5,258 nucleotides of DNA, taken from the NCBI GenBank assembly GCA_023441845.1, contig JAEZNF010000212.1, positions 1 through 5,258 on the forward strand, given 5' to 3'. Origin of the DNA: Bacillota bacterium (lineage in GTDB: Bacteria; Bacillota; Clostridia; Acetivibrionales; DSM-2933). The notes beneath the pieces were generated by a model. It was not told the origin of the DNA. It searched no databases and saw nothing but the letters and a program-made list of their open reading frames with translations. Shown one piece after another: positions 1 to 5,258 of this stretch; positions within the stretch are counted from its first letter, which is position 1; each line of letters begins with the position of its first letter. The translations under genes and the position numbers were made by a program.

Positions 1-1173
1 CGCATCAAAATAAATATGACCGTTTTGTTCTATTCCTGAAGAATTTGTATATTTAAACTCTGCACTATTATAACTGTCTGGTGCTGATACCGCATCAAAT
101 GTAAGATCCAGTTTTTCCTTGCCGTAATCGGCATATTCATTTTTGTACTCCTCGTAGTAACGGCCCTTAACTTGCTTATCGGCAGCGCTTGTTATCTCAA
201 CAATTCTCTCTCCGATTTTTACATATTTGCCGTCCTTTTCAATAACTATGTTGTTTTTATACTTGCCTACGAGTTTTTCCGATATGAAATTGTCCTCAGA
301 CAGCATTCTGTTATCCTGTTTTTCTACTTTTTTACCTTCAAGGTTTGGCTTGGTAACTGTTGTGGAGTTTATATCCATAGCCTTTATCAGAAGTTCAAGA
401 GTCAGGTCATGGAAAACGCCGTCCTTGTCTTTTCCGCTGAGAATTCCGGACGCAAAGAAACTTTCTGCAATTCCGTCTTTATTGACAACCATTTTTCCTT
501 TTACGTCTCTTATATATAAATCATTGGTCAGCTGTGGAATAGAAACGTCGTTGCTGCTGTCATATCTTCCTCCTGTAAAGGCCTGCTTATATGCAAATGA
601 TGAAACGGCGTTTACTAAAGAGGGTATTTGACCCTCGCTGAGGGAACCTGAGAATTCCTTGCTTCCGTCTGACTTTTCGTTAACCACTACATAATCCTTA
701 AGGTTTCCTACAACAGCATCTATGATTTTTTCGACATCGGAAAATTTTTCCTCTTTAAAAGGGTTGTGGAATAGTTTGCTGTCTTTTGGCATAGGGTAAT
801 TGGAAACATAGTAAGTATCATTGTTAGAATCCTTCCATATAGAACCTTCTTTATCCCTATATGAATAGTGGATTCTCTTCGGTCCTTTGGAATACTCTTC
901 AGAATTAGTGCTTTCTGTAACCATGTTTTTATTATCGTATTTTTCTGTGCTTGTAGCTGCCGTTAATACCTTATCGTTGTCTTTCAAAGTCATAGTAGTT
1001 TGCATTGTATAGCTGTCAAGCTTCTCACTGAAGCTTTCTGCCGTAAATTTAATTGAATCCTTCATCTGCTCATATCCTGTCTTTGATACTATGTCTGCAA
1101 AGGCTGTTGTTACAAACAGTGCAAGTCCGAGACAGAAGCTTAAAACCATTACCGTCTTTTTATTAACTTTCAT
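1..1173 (-). CDS. Secreted protein of unknown function (3' end outside window)
   Basis: Reading the minus strand from an ATG at 1173-1171 gives 391 uninterrupted codons that run off the window, so the C-terminus is missing. The start is supported by an AAAGGAGA ribosome binding site with an 8-nt spacer. Residues 1-26 form a typical Sec signal peptide: a KVNKK basic start, a hydrophobic core, and a TTAFA cleavage site before D27. There is no lipobox, because the Cys at 14 follows Phe, so a signal peptidase I substrate is more likely than a lipoprotein. The mature part is hydrophilic and rich in Lys, Asp, Glu, Ser and Tyr, with a tyrosine-rich patch at about 339-350 and no further membrane segment up to residue 391. 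It probably acts at the cell surface or in the wall. I do not recognise the family and see no catalytic motif. A LolA-like or other beta-rich fold is possible but is only a guess. It is transcribed divergently from the metallopeptidase gene. Confidence 0.85.
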   Translation of the reverse strand, partial: MKVNKKTVMVLSFCLGLALFVTTAFADIVSKTGYEQMKDSIKFTAESFSEKLDSYTMQTTMTLKDNDKVLTAATSTEKYDNKNMVTESTNSEEYSKGPKRIHYSYRDKEGSIWKDSNNDTYYVSNYPMPKDSKLFHNPFKEEKFSDVEKIIDAVVGNLKDYVVVNEKSDGSKEFSGSLSEGQIPSLVNAVSSFAYKQAFTGGRYDSSNDVSIPQLTNDLYIRDVKGKMVVNKDGIAESFFASGILSGKDKDGVFHDLTLELLIKAMDINSTTVTKPNLEGKKVEKQDNRMLSEDNFISEKLVGKYKNNIVIEKDGKYVKIGERIVEITSAADKQVKGRYYEEYKNEYADYGKEKLDLTFDAVSAPDSYNSAEFKYTNSSGIEQNGHIYFDA

Positions 1174-1181
1174 TTATATCT

Positions 1182-1186
1182 CTCCT
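1182..1186 (-). promoter_or_regulatory. Ribosome binding site of the secreted-protein gene
   Basis: On the minus strand AGGAG, inside AAAGGAGA, lies 8 nt upstream of the ATG at 1173. This decides the start codon. The signal peptide that begins at this Met agrees with it. Confidence 0.85.
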
Positions 1187-1198
1187 TTATTTGAATTA

Positions 1199-1211
1199 AG
1201 GAAGCCTTCCT
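1199..1211. repeat. 13-bp inverted repeat in the leader of the secreted-protein gene
   Basis: AGGAAG-C-CTTCCT is a perfect inverted repeat around a single central base. As RNA it could fold only into a short hairpin of about 5 bp with a 3-nt loop. As DNA it would suit a dimeric repressor. It lies between the candidate minus-strand -10 box (1227-1232) and the ribosome binding site (1182-1186), so in the predicted 5' leader. It has no T-tract and is not a terminator. Its function is unknown. Confidence 0.4.
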
Positions 1212-1226
1212 CTAATACTATTCTAT

Positions 1227-1256
1227 ATTATATATATTGATTTCATATAAAGTAAA
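1227..1256 (-). promoter_or_regulatory. Candidate sigma-A-type promoter for the secreted-protein gene
   Basis: The minus strand has a perfect TATAAT at 1232-1227 and TTTACT (4 of 6 matches to TTGACA) at 1256-1251, with an 18-nt spacer. Predicted transcription would start near 1220 and give a leader of about 47 nt. The surrounding DNA is very AT-rich, so chance -10 matches are likely. The assignment rests on the paired boxes and the position upstream of a well-supported start. Confidence 0.4.
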
Positions 1257-1275
1257 TATAAACAAAATATAAACA
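1254..1275. repeat. Exact tandem repeat of an 11-bp unit in the divergent intergenic region
   Basis: AAATATAAACA occurs twice head to tail (1254-1264 and 1265-1275). On the minus strand the unit reads TGTTTATATTT. A third, degenerate copy (7 of 11 matches) can be aligned at 1243-1253. The repeat overlaps the edge of the candidate minus-strand -35 box and ends just before the TTGAAA at 1277-1282 on the plus strand. An 11-bp pitch is one helical turn, as in the direct-repeat sites of OmpR/PhoB-family response regulators. That interpretation is inference. Confidence 0.6.
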
Positions 1276-1299
1276 ATTGAAACGAACGAAATCCAGAAG

Positions 1300-1308
1300 T
1301 GCTATAAT
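1300..1308 (+). promoter_or_regulatory. Extended -10 promoter of the metallopeptidase gene
   Basis: TGC-TATAAT is a perfect extended -10 element (TGn followed by a consensus -10). The best -35-like hexamer is TTGAAA at 1277-1282, with a 20-nt spacer that is longer than optimal; extended -10 promoters tolerate this. Predicted transcription would begin around 1314-1316. That leaves a leader of only about 14-16 nt, nearly all of it occupied by the ribosome binding site. Confidence 0.55.
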
Positions 1309-1315
1309 ATCCTTT

Positions 1316-1323
1316 AAGGGTGG
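1316..1323 (+). promoter_or_regulatory. Ribosome binding site of the metallopeptidase gene
   Basis: AAGGGTGG lies 6 nt upstream of the ATG at 1330. It favours this start over the next in-frame ATG at 1357, whose nearest purine run (TAAGG) is only 2 nt upstream. Confidence 0.65.
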
Positions 1324-1329
1324 TGCGAT

Positions 1330-2088
1330 ATGCAGAAGAAAAGCAGTACTAAGGTAATGGATGCTGTTATGGAAAAGACTTTTTCGGCAGGCAATATTTC
1401 CATACCGTATGCATTTGTACGGAGTATAAAAAGCAGGTATATAAGGATAAGGATAGGCGCTAAGGGTATGAGGGTGACTGCGCCGTTAAGGACAGCGGAA
1501 AAGGTAGTAGAAAGCTTTTTAGAATCAAAAAGCGGCTGGATTATAAAGCATTACAGTATGTTTCAATCAATGAAAGAAAATGAAAAGGTCCGCACATGGC
1601 AAAACGGCGATACTATAATGTATAAAGGTGAAGAGTATAAAATTAAAGTATTTACCTATCCCAAAAAAAGGACAGCCATCGTGTTTAACGAAAAAGAATT
1701 TGAGGTGTACATTAATGAAGCGTTAAGCTCTCCTGAAAGGGATGAGAACATTGAAAATGCATTCAGGGCCTGGTTTATTAAGCAGGCAGGAGAAATAATA
1801 GGGATGAGGGTTGCTTTTTTTACCGGAATTACCGGTTTGAAATATAACTCCTTTAAGATTAAAGAGCAAAAAACCCGCTGGGGCAGCTGCTCAAAAAAAG
1901 GCAATCTGAATTTCAACTGGAAGCTTGTTATGTCCCCGCAGTGGGTTTTGGATTATGTTGTACTGCATGAAGTATGCCATTTAAGGCATTTAAACCATTC
2001 GAAAGCGTTCTGGGAAATGGTGGCGAAGTATTGTCCCGACTATAAAAAGGCGCATGAATGGCTTCGGAAGAATAAACTTCAACTTTAA
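1330..2088 (+). CDS. YgjP/DUF45-type zinc metallopeptidase-like protein (M48-like)
   Basis: This encodes a 252-residue protein with no signal peptide and no membrane segment, so it is probably cytoplasmic. The C-terminal half carries the family signature. A WGSCS motif sits at 184-188. The metal site HEVCH lies at 213-217, followed by H223 in LNHSKAFW, giving an HExxHxxxxxH arrangement: H213, H217 and H223 would bind zinc and E214 would be the general base. The N-terminal half (about 20-130) is the basic, beta-rich region usual in this family, and the length is normal for a full protein. Members are commonly annotated as M48-family or SprT-like metallopeptidases, but physiological substrates are generally unknown. 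Escherichia coli YgjP has been annotated as a UTP pyrophosphatase, so proteolysis should not be assumed. The gene is divergent from the secreted-protein gene and codirectional with the cell-wall genes, ending 80 nt before the FHA gene with no clear terminator. Confidence 0.9.
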   Translation: MQKKSSTKVMDAVMEKTFSAGNISIPYAFVRSIKSRYIRIRIGAKGMRVTAPLRTAEKVVESFLESKSGWIIKHYSMFQSMKENEKVRTWQNGDTIMYKGEEYKIKVFTYPKKRTAIVFNEKEFEVYINEALSSPERDENIENAFRAWFIKQAGEIIGMRVAFFTGITGLKYNSFKIKEQKTRWGSCSKKGNLNFNWKLVMSPQWVLDYVVLHEVCHLRHLNHSKAFWEMVAKYCPDYKKAHEWLRKNKLQL

Positions 2089-2103
2089 ATATTGATTTTA
2101 TTG

Positions 2104-2109
2104 TATAAT
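2104..2109 (+). promoter_or_regulatory. -10-like box upstream of the FHA-SEDS-PBP operon
   Basis: A perfect TATAAT follows the metallopeptidase stop codon. No good -35 is seen at 16-18 nt; the nearest, TTCAAC at 2078-2083, is weak and 20 nt away. If used, it would start transcription near 2116 and give a leader of about 50 nt. Otherwise the operon is read from the promoter at 1300-1308. Confidence 0.3.
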
Positions 2110-2143
2110 ATAAAAAGGCTGCTTTTAAATTTATGGCGCATTA

Positions 2144-2156
2144 CGGCCATTAGCCG
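2144..2156 (+). other. Small GC-rich hairpin abutting the FHA ribosome binding site
   Basis: CGGC-CATTA-GCCG can form a 4-bp stem with a 5-nt loop, directly followed by GGAGG at 2157-2161. It stands out as a GC-rich stretch in AT-rich intergenic DNA. It has no T-tract, so it is not a terminator. It could modulate access to the ribosome binding site, but so short a stem may be chance. Confidence 0.25.
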
Positions 2157-2161
2157 GGAGG
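2157..2161 (+). promoter_or_regulatory. Ribosome binding site that selects the TTG start of the FHA gene
   Basis: GGAGG lies only 1 nt before the ATG at 2163, too close for normal initiation. It lies 7 nt before the in-frame TTG at 2169, the ideal distance. No other purine-rich site could serve the ATG. The TTG is therefore the preferred start. Confidence 0.7.
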
Positions 2162-2168
2162 GATGGAC

Positions 2169-2612
2169 TTGTTTGAAATACTTTCTTCTCTACTTAAATA
2201 CATTTTTATAACCGTTATATATCTGTTTATTTATAGCGTAATTCGGCTTATTTATCTGGATATCAAGTCTGCGAGTGCGCAGAAATTCCAGGTTAAGAGA
2301 AACCTGCCGTACCTTAAGCTTATTAATATAAGGGAAAGGCTTGGGTTTAAGGTTGAAGAGATTTATGTACTGGACAAGAGTGTTGATATCGGCCGTTCAA
2401 ATAAAGGCGGCATAGTTATCAATGACCCTTATATGTCCGGAAAGCATGCCGGGTTCATTTGTAAGGACGGAAAGTGCTTTATCCAGGACTACGGAAGTAC
2501 AAACGGTACTTTTGTTAACGGAAAACAGACATCAAAAACTCCTCAACCATTAAAAGACGGTGACAAGATACATATCGGGCAAATGGACTTTTTGTTTGTG
2601 GAAAACAGATAA
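2169..2612 (+). CDS. Membrane-anchored FHA-domain protein (FhaB/FipA-like)
   Basis: The 147-residue protein (149 if the ATG at 2163 were used) has one hydrophobic segment at about 8-30, a linker, and a C-terminal forkhead-associated domain at about 60-145. The phosphothreonine-binding residues are all present: G75-R76-S77, S90-x-x-H93, and D107 followed by GSTNGTFVNG (109-118), including N112. The domain should therefore be competent to bind a phosphopeptide. The basic linker just after the membrane segment (KFQVKR) fits an N-out, C-in topology with a cytoplasmic FHA domain. Size and layout match actinobacterial FhaB/FipA, which is encoded beside rodA and pbpA and is linked to cell-wall synthesis and division. 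By context this protein probably tunes the SEDS-PBP pair encoded directly downstream, in response to Ser/Thr phosphorylation. The partner and the kinase are not visible here. The stop lies 12 nt before the next gene. Confidence 0.9.
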   Translation: MFEILSSLLKYIFITVIYLFIYSVIRLIYLDIKSASAQKFQVKRNLPYLKLINIRERLGFKVEEIYVLDKSVDIGRSNKGGIVINDPYMSGKHAGFICKDGKCFIQDYGSTNGTFVNGKQTSKTPQPLKDGDKIHIGQMDFLFVENR

Positions 2613-2613
2613 C

Positions 2614-2622
2614 GGGGGTGAT
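2614..2622 (+). promoter_or_regulatory. Ribosome binding site of the SEDS gene
   Basis: GGGGGTGAT differs by one base from GGAGGTGAT. The GGGGG core ends 6 nt before the GTG at 2625 and 9 nt before the TTG at 2628, so either in-frame codon could initiate. An ATG at 2623 is in another frame and would stop after six codons. Confidence 0.7.
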
Positions 2623-2624
2623 AT

Positions 2625-3902
2625 GTGTTGCTTAGGGTGTTGAGCTACCGGCGTCCGATAAACATGATTGTTTTAATTAATATAATAGCTTTCGGCCTGT
2701 TATATTTCTATAAGAAGCCGTTTGACAAGCTGGTGCTGGTTGAAGGCTTATTGGTAACAGGGCTGATATGCGTTGCCTACTTCATTATTGTCAAAAAAAG
2801 CATGGGGGATGAATACCTGTTTCTGGTTGTCTCAATGCTTGCCAGTCTTGGGGTATTGATGATTTACCGTTTGGATTGGGAAATGGGCTTTAAGCAGGTT
2901 ATTTGGCTTACTGTGGGGATATTATTGTTTTTCCTCAGCTATTACTGGTTTATGAGGGTTAAAATCTGGGATAAGCTGCTTTTATATTATGTTGCGGCCG
3001 CCTTATTGCTTTACTCGATAACCCTGATACTTGGAGACAGTATAAACGGCTCGAAAAACTGGATTAATATTATGGGAATGAGTTTTCAGCCGTCAGAGAT
3101 AATTAAAATTCTATATATCTTTACTATTGCCTGTTTCTTTAAAAAATCGGAGCAGTATATTTCGCCTAAATATAAATTGAATTTCAGCAAAAGCGAATTG
3201 ACTGATAAGATTTTGCTGATGCTTACGGTTTATTGCTATATAGGGTTTTTAATTATACAAAAAGAGTGGGGTACATCACTGCTGATGTTTTTGATGTTTT
3301 TCATGATTCTATATGCATTTTATGACGATATCAAGCTGCTTCTTTTGAATTTGGCTTTTGCCGCATCAGGAGCTTTGGGAGGATATTTTTTCGTCTACCA
3401 CATAAAGATACGCGTGAGCATGTGGCTTAATCCGTGGACTGATGCATCGGGCAAAGGCTATCAGATAACGCAGTCCTTATTTGCCATAGGTGAGGGGGGG
3501 TTCTTTGGAAAAGGAATTGGCATGGGAAATCCCGGTTTAATTCCGGAGGTAAAAAACGATTTTATCTTCTCTGCTATTTGCGAAGAAATGGGCATATTCG
3601 GTGGTGTAGCCGTTATCCTTTTGTTTTTTATTCTGGCATACAGGGGCTTTAAGATAACGCTGTATATAAAAGATGCGTTTAAGAAGCTTGTTGCCTTAGG
3701 GTTAACATTGATGTTCGGATTACAAACCTTTATCATTATTGGAGGCGTAATCAAGCTGATTCCCTTAACGGGAATCACTTTGCCATTTATCAGCTATGGA
3801 GGAAGCTCACTTACCACCAGTTTTATTGCGCTGGGGATTTTACAGGCACTCTCAAAAGAGTCTTATAAAGGAGAGGAGGTCACAGAGAGTGAAGAGGAAT
3901 AA
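2625..3902 (+). CDS. SEDS-family peptidoglycan glycosyltransferase (FtsW/RodA/SpoVE)
   Basis: This is a 425-residue polytopic membrane protein that polymerises glycan strands from lipid II at the outer face of the membrane, working with a class B PBP. About 12 hydrophobic segments can be traced (near 13-29, 36-56, 63-81, 91-109, 117-136, 158-172, 195-211, 217-233, 237-260, 319-340, 352-374, 384-408), two more than the usual SEDS count of ten. Family motifs appear in order: NGSKNWI (141-147), FQPSE (154-158), the external loop NPWTD...GYQ with D273 at the expected essential-Asp position, GKGIGMGNP (295-303), NDFIFSAICEEMG (311-323), and PFISYGGSS (387-395). A short acidic tail (ESEEE) ends the protein. 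The LIPLTGIT segment and the YRLDW segment near 81 resemble actinobacterial RodA more than division FtsW as I recall them. Whether its role is elongation, division or sporulation cannot be settled here, so no symbol is given. The GTG start at 2625 is chosen by its ribosome binding site; TTG at 2628 is the alternative. Confidence 0.95.
   Translation: MLLRVLSYRRPINMIVLINIIAFGLLYFYKKPFDKLVLVEGLLVTGLICVAYFIIVKKSMGDEYLFLVVSMLASLGVLMIYRLDWEMGFKQVIWLTVGILLFFLSYYWFMRVKIWDKLLLYYVAAALLLYSITLILGDSINGSKNWINIMGMSFQPSEIIKILYIFTIACFFKKSEQYISPKYKLNFSKSELTDKILLMLTVYCYIGFLIIQKEWGTSLLMFLMFFMILYAFYDDIKLLLLNLAFAASGALGGYFFVYHIKIRVSMWLNPWTDASGKGYQITQSLFAIGEGGFFGKGIGMGNPGLIPEVKNDFIFSAICEEMGIFGGVAVILLFFILAYRGFKITLYIKDAFKKLVALGLTLMFGLQTFIIIGGVIKLIPLTGITLPFISYGGSSLTTSFIALGILQALSKESYKGEEVTESEEE
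3874..3880 (+). promoter_or_regulatory. Ribosome binding site of the PBP gene, inside the SEDS coding region
   Basis: AGGAGGT is embedded in the last codons of the SEDS gene. Its AGGAGG core ends 9 nt before the GTG at 3889. It fixes the GTG start even though the two reading frames overlap. Confidence 0.85.
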
Positions 3903-5258
3903 AAAGATCATACATCTGTTGATTCTTATTTGCTGTATTTTCTTTACCCTTGCAGCTTATTTGACTTATTTCCAAATATTTAAAAGTGAAAAGGTTGTCA
4001 AAAGTCCATATAACCGCAGGCAGTCTGCTGCGGAAGATAATATCAAAAGGGGAAGTATATTTGATAGAAACGGAGTAGTGCTGGCCCAAAACAGTAATAA
4101 TAAAGATAAGCGCGAGCGGGTATACCCTTTCGGGGCGCTTTACAGCCATGTAATCGGTTATAACTCGGTTATATACGGGAAAGCGCTTATTGAAAACGAG
4201 TTTAACGACTACTTGTTGAATATCAGTAAATTGAAGTCGGTGGTAGGCCTTAGTGACAGCCTTTTAAAAGGTGAGAAGCAAGGAAACAATCTTTATCTGA
4301 GCATTGACAACAGCCTTCAGGAATATGCAGGCAGGCTTATGGGGAATAAAAAAGGCGCGGTGGTAGTTATGAACCCCAAAACAGGTGAGGTTCTGGCAAT
4401 GGTAAGCAAGCCTGATTTCGATCCGAATAACAAAATGCTTGCGAAGAATTGGAAGGGTCTGGCCGTTTCTAAAGACAGCCCGTTCCTGCCGAGGGCTACG
4501 CAGGGGCTTTATGCGCCTGGCTCCACATATAAAGTGGCTGTGGCGGCGGCAGCATTGGAAAACGGTTTTGGGGATATAACCTTTGAAGATAAGGGATCTG
4601 TTATAATAGACGGTAAAGAGTTCAGCAACTCGAAGAAGAAGGCTTATGGCAAGCTTAACCTTGAGAAGGCGTTGACGGTATCAAGCAACGTGGCTTTTTC
4701 ACAGCTTGGAGTCATGCTTGGAAGCAAGGCGATGAAGGAAATGGCGGCCGGAATGGGAATGGAAGGGAGTATTCCCTTTGATATACCTGTAAATAGAAGC
4801 ACTTTCCCTTATAACAATATGGGAAAAACAGATCTTGCCGCGGCAGGAATTGGGCAGGGCAAGCTGCTGGTTACACCGATTCACATGGCAATGCTGGCAT
4901 CCTGTATAGCCAATAAGGGCGTTATGATGAAGCCCGTAATGGTTACAAAAGCTGTATCGCCTGATGGGAAAGAGGTAAAGAAGTGGGGAACCGAAAAACT
5001 GTATAATGTCATGTCGGCTGATACGGCTGAAAAGGTTAAGAAAATGATGGTTGGGGTTATCAAAAGCGGTACAGGCAAAAGTGCTGCAATAAGCGGAGTG
5101 ACAGTAGCGGGAAAAACCGGAACTGCTGAAAATGAGTTGACGGGCAAGGAAAAGAACAAAGAGCATGCATGGTTTATAGGCTTTGCCCCTGCGGAAAATC
5201 CGCAGGTAGCCGTGGCTGTCATTGTAGAATACTGCGGTACATCGGGCGGCACAACATC
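3889..5258 (+). CDS. Class B penicillin-binding protein, PBP2/PbpA type (3' end outside window)
   Basis: This is a peptidoglycan DD-transpeptidase that cross-links new glycan strands on the outer face of the membrane. From the GTG at 3889, 456 full codons are read before the window ends inside a codon. A single membrane anchor lies at about 7-28 after a basic KRNKK start. A short N-terminal module with RGSIFDRNG (54-62) follows, then the transpeptidase domain from about 155. All three active-site motifs are present: SxxK as S212-T-Y-K215 with S212 the acylated nucleophile, SxN as S265-S-N267, and K409-T-G411. GIGQGKLLVTP (320-330) is also typical. The N-terminal region is short, as in mycobacterial PbpA (about 490 residues), so perhaps only a few tens of residues are missing. 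The start overlaps the SEDS gene by 14 nt, which suggests translational coupling and fixed stoichiometry of a SEDS-PBP synthase pair. It should be a beta-lactam target, but nothing here indicates resistance. Confidence 0.95.
   Translation, partial: MKRNKKIIHLLILICCIFFTLAAYLTYFQIFKSEKVVKSPYNRRQSAAEDNIKRGSIFDRNGVVLAQNSNNKDKRERVYPFGALYSHVIGYNSVIYGKALIENEFNDYLLNISKLKSVVGLSDSLLKGEKQGNNLYLSIDNSLQEYAGRLMGNKKGAVVVMNPKTGEVLAMVSKPDFDPNNKMLAKNWKGLAVSKDSPFLPRATQGLYAPGSTYKVAVAAAALENGFGDITFEDKGSVIIDGKEFSNSKKKAYGKLNLEKALTVSSNVAFSQLGVMLGSKAMKEMAAGMGMEGSIPFDIPVNRSTFPYNNMGKTDLAAAGIGQGKLLVTPIHMAMLASCIANKGVMMKPVMVTKAVSPDGKEVKKWGTEKLYNVMSADTAEKVKKMMVGVIKSGTGKSAAISGVTVAGKTGTAENELTGKEKNKEHAWFIGFAPAENPQVAVAVIVEYCGTSGGTT

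Noticed and set aside
172..631. Two overlapping plus-strand open frames (172-519 and 227-631)
   Set aside because: They lie antisense to the continuous minus-strand gene at 1-1173, which has a good ribosome binding site and signal peptide. Neither plus-strand frame has a convincing ribosome binding site or a recognisable protein.
1174..1329. Riboswitch or small RNA in the divergent intergenic region
   Set aside because: The region is short, very AT-rich and occupied by promoter-like elements. No stable structured RNA was seen.
1656..1916. Minus-strand open frame
   Set aside because: It is antisense to the metallopeptidase gene, which carries the family motifs, and it has no recognisable domain.
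2110..2127. AAAAG-GCTG-CTTTT hairpin after the metallopeptidase gene as a terminator
   Set aside because: The stem is only about 5 bp, almost all A-T, and is not followed by a T-tract. It also lies just after a -10-like box.
3461..3778. Minus-strand open frame
   Set aside because: It is antisense to the well-conserved SEDS coding region. Its Pro- and Ile-rich composition is what a reversed membrane-protein gene gives.
3880..4149. Minus-strand open frame across the SEDS-PBP junction
   Set aside because: It is a shadow of the PBP gene 5' region and has no family features.
4699..5252. Two overlapping minus-strand open frames (4699-5166 and 4881-5252)
   Set aside because: Both are antisense to the transpeptidase domain, where the plus strand shows the SxN, GQG and KTG motifs in order.

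Overview
The window looks like chromosomal DNA from a low-GC, Gram-positive member of the Clostridia, probably in the Ruminiclostridium/Acetivibrio neighbourhood. That placement is inference. It rests on AT-rich intergenic DNA, strong AGGAGG-type ribosome binding sites, GTG and TTG starts, and the protein types present. No mobile element, CRISPR array, tRNA or rRNA was seen.

Layout. Positions 1-1173 (minus strand) hold the first 391 codons of a secreted protein I do not recognise; its 3' end lies outside the window. A 156-bp AT-rich divergent intergenic region follows (1174-1329). It contains candidate promoters in both directions, an exact 11-bp tandem repeat and a short inverted repeat. Positions 1330-2088 (plus strand) encode a YgjP/DUF45-type HExxH zinc metallopeptidase-like protein. 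After an 80-bp gap with a -10-like box come three tightly packed plus-strand genes: a membrane-anchored FHA-domain protein (2169-2612), a SEDS-family FtsW/RodA/SpoVE peptidoglycan polymerase (2625-3902), and a class B penicillin-binding protein (3889 to the window edge, 3' end missing).

How the genes work together. The last three form a cell-wall synthesis cassette. The SEDS protein polymerises glycan strands from lipid II, and the class B PBP cross-links them. The FHA protein is a plausible phosphothreonine-reading regulator of the pair. The gene order and protein architectures resemble the actinobacterial fhaB-(pstP)-rodA-pbpA-(pknA-pknB) locus, but no kinase or phosphatase gene lies between these genes. 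If the FHA protein is phospho-dependent, its Ser/Thr kinase partner is outside the window. The metallopeptidase is codirectional with the cassette and no terminator separates them, so read-through is possible, but a functional link is not shown.
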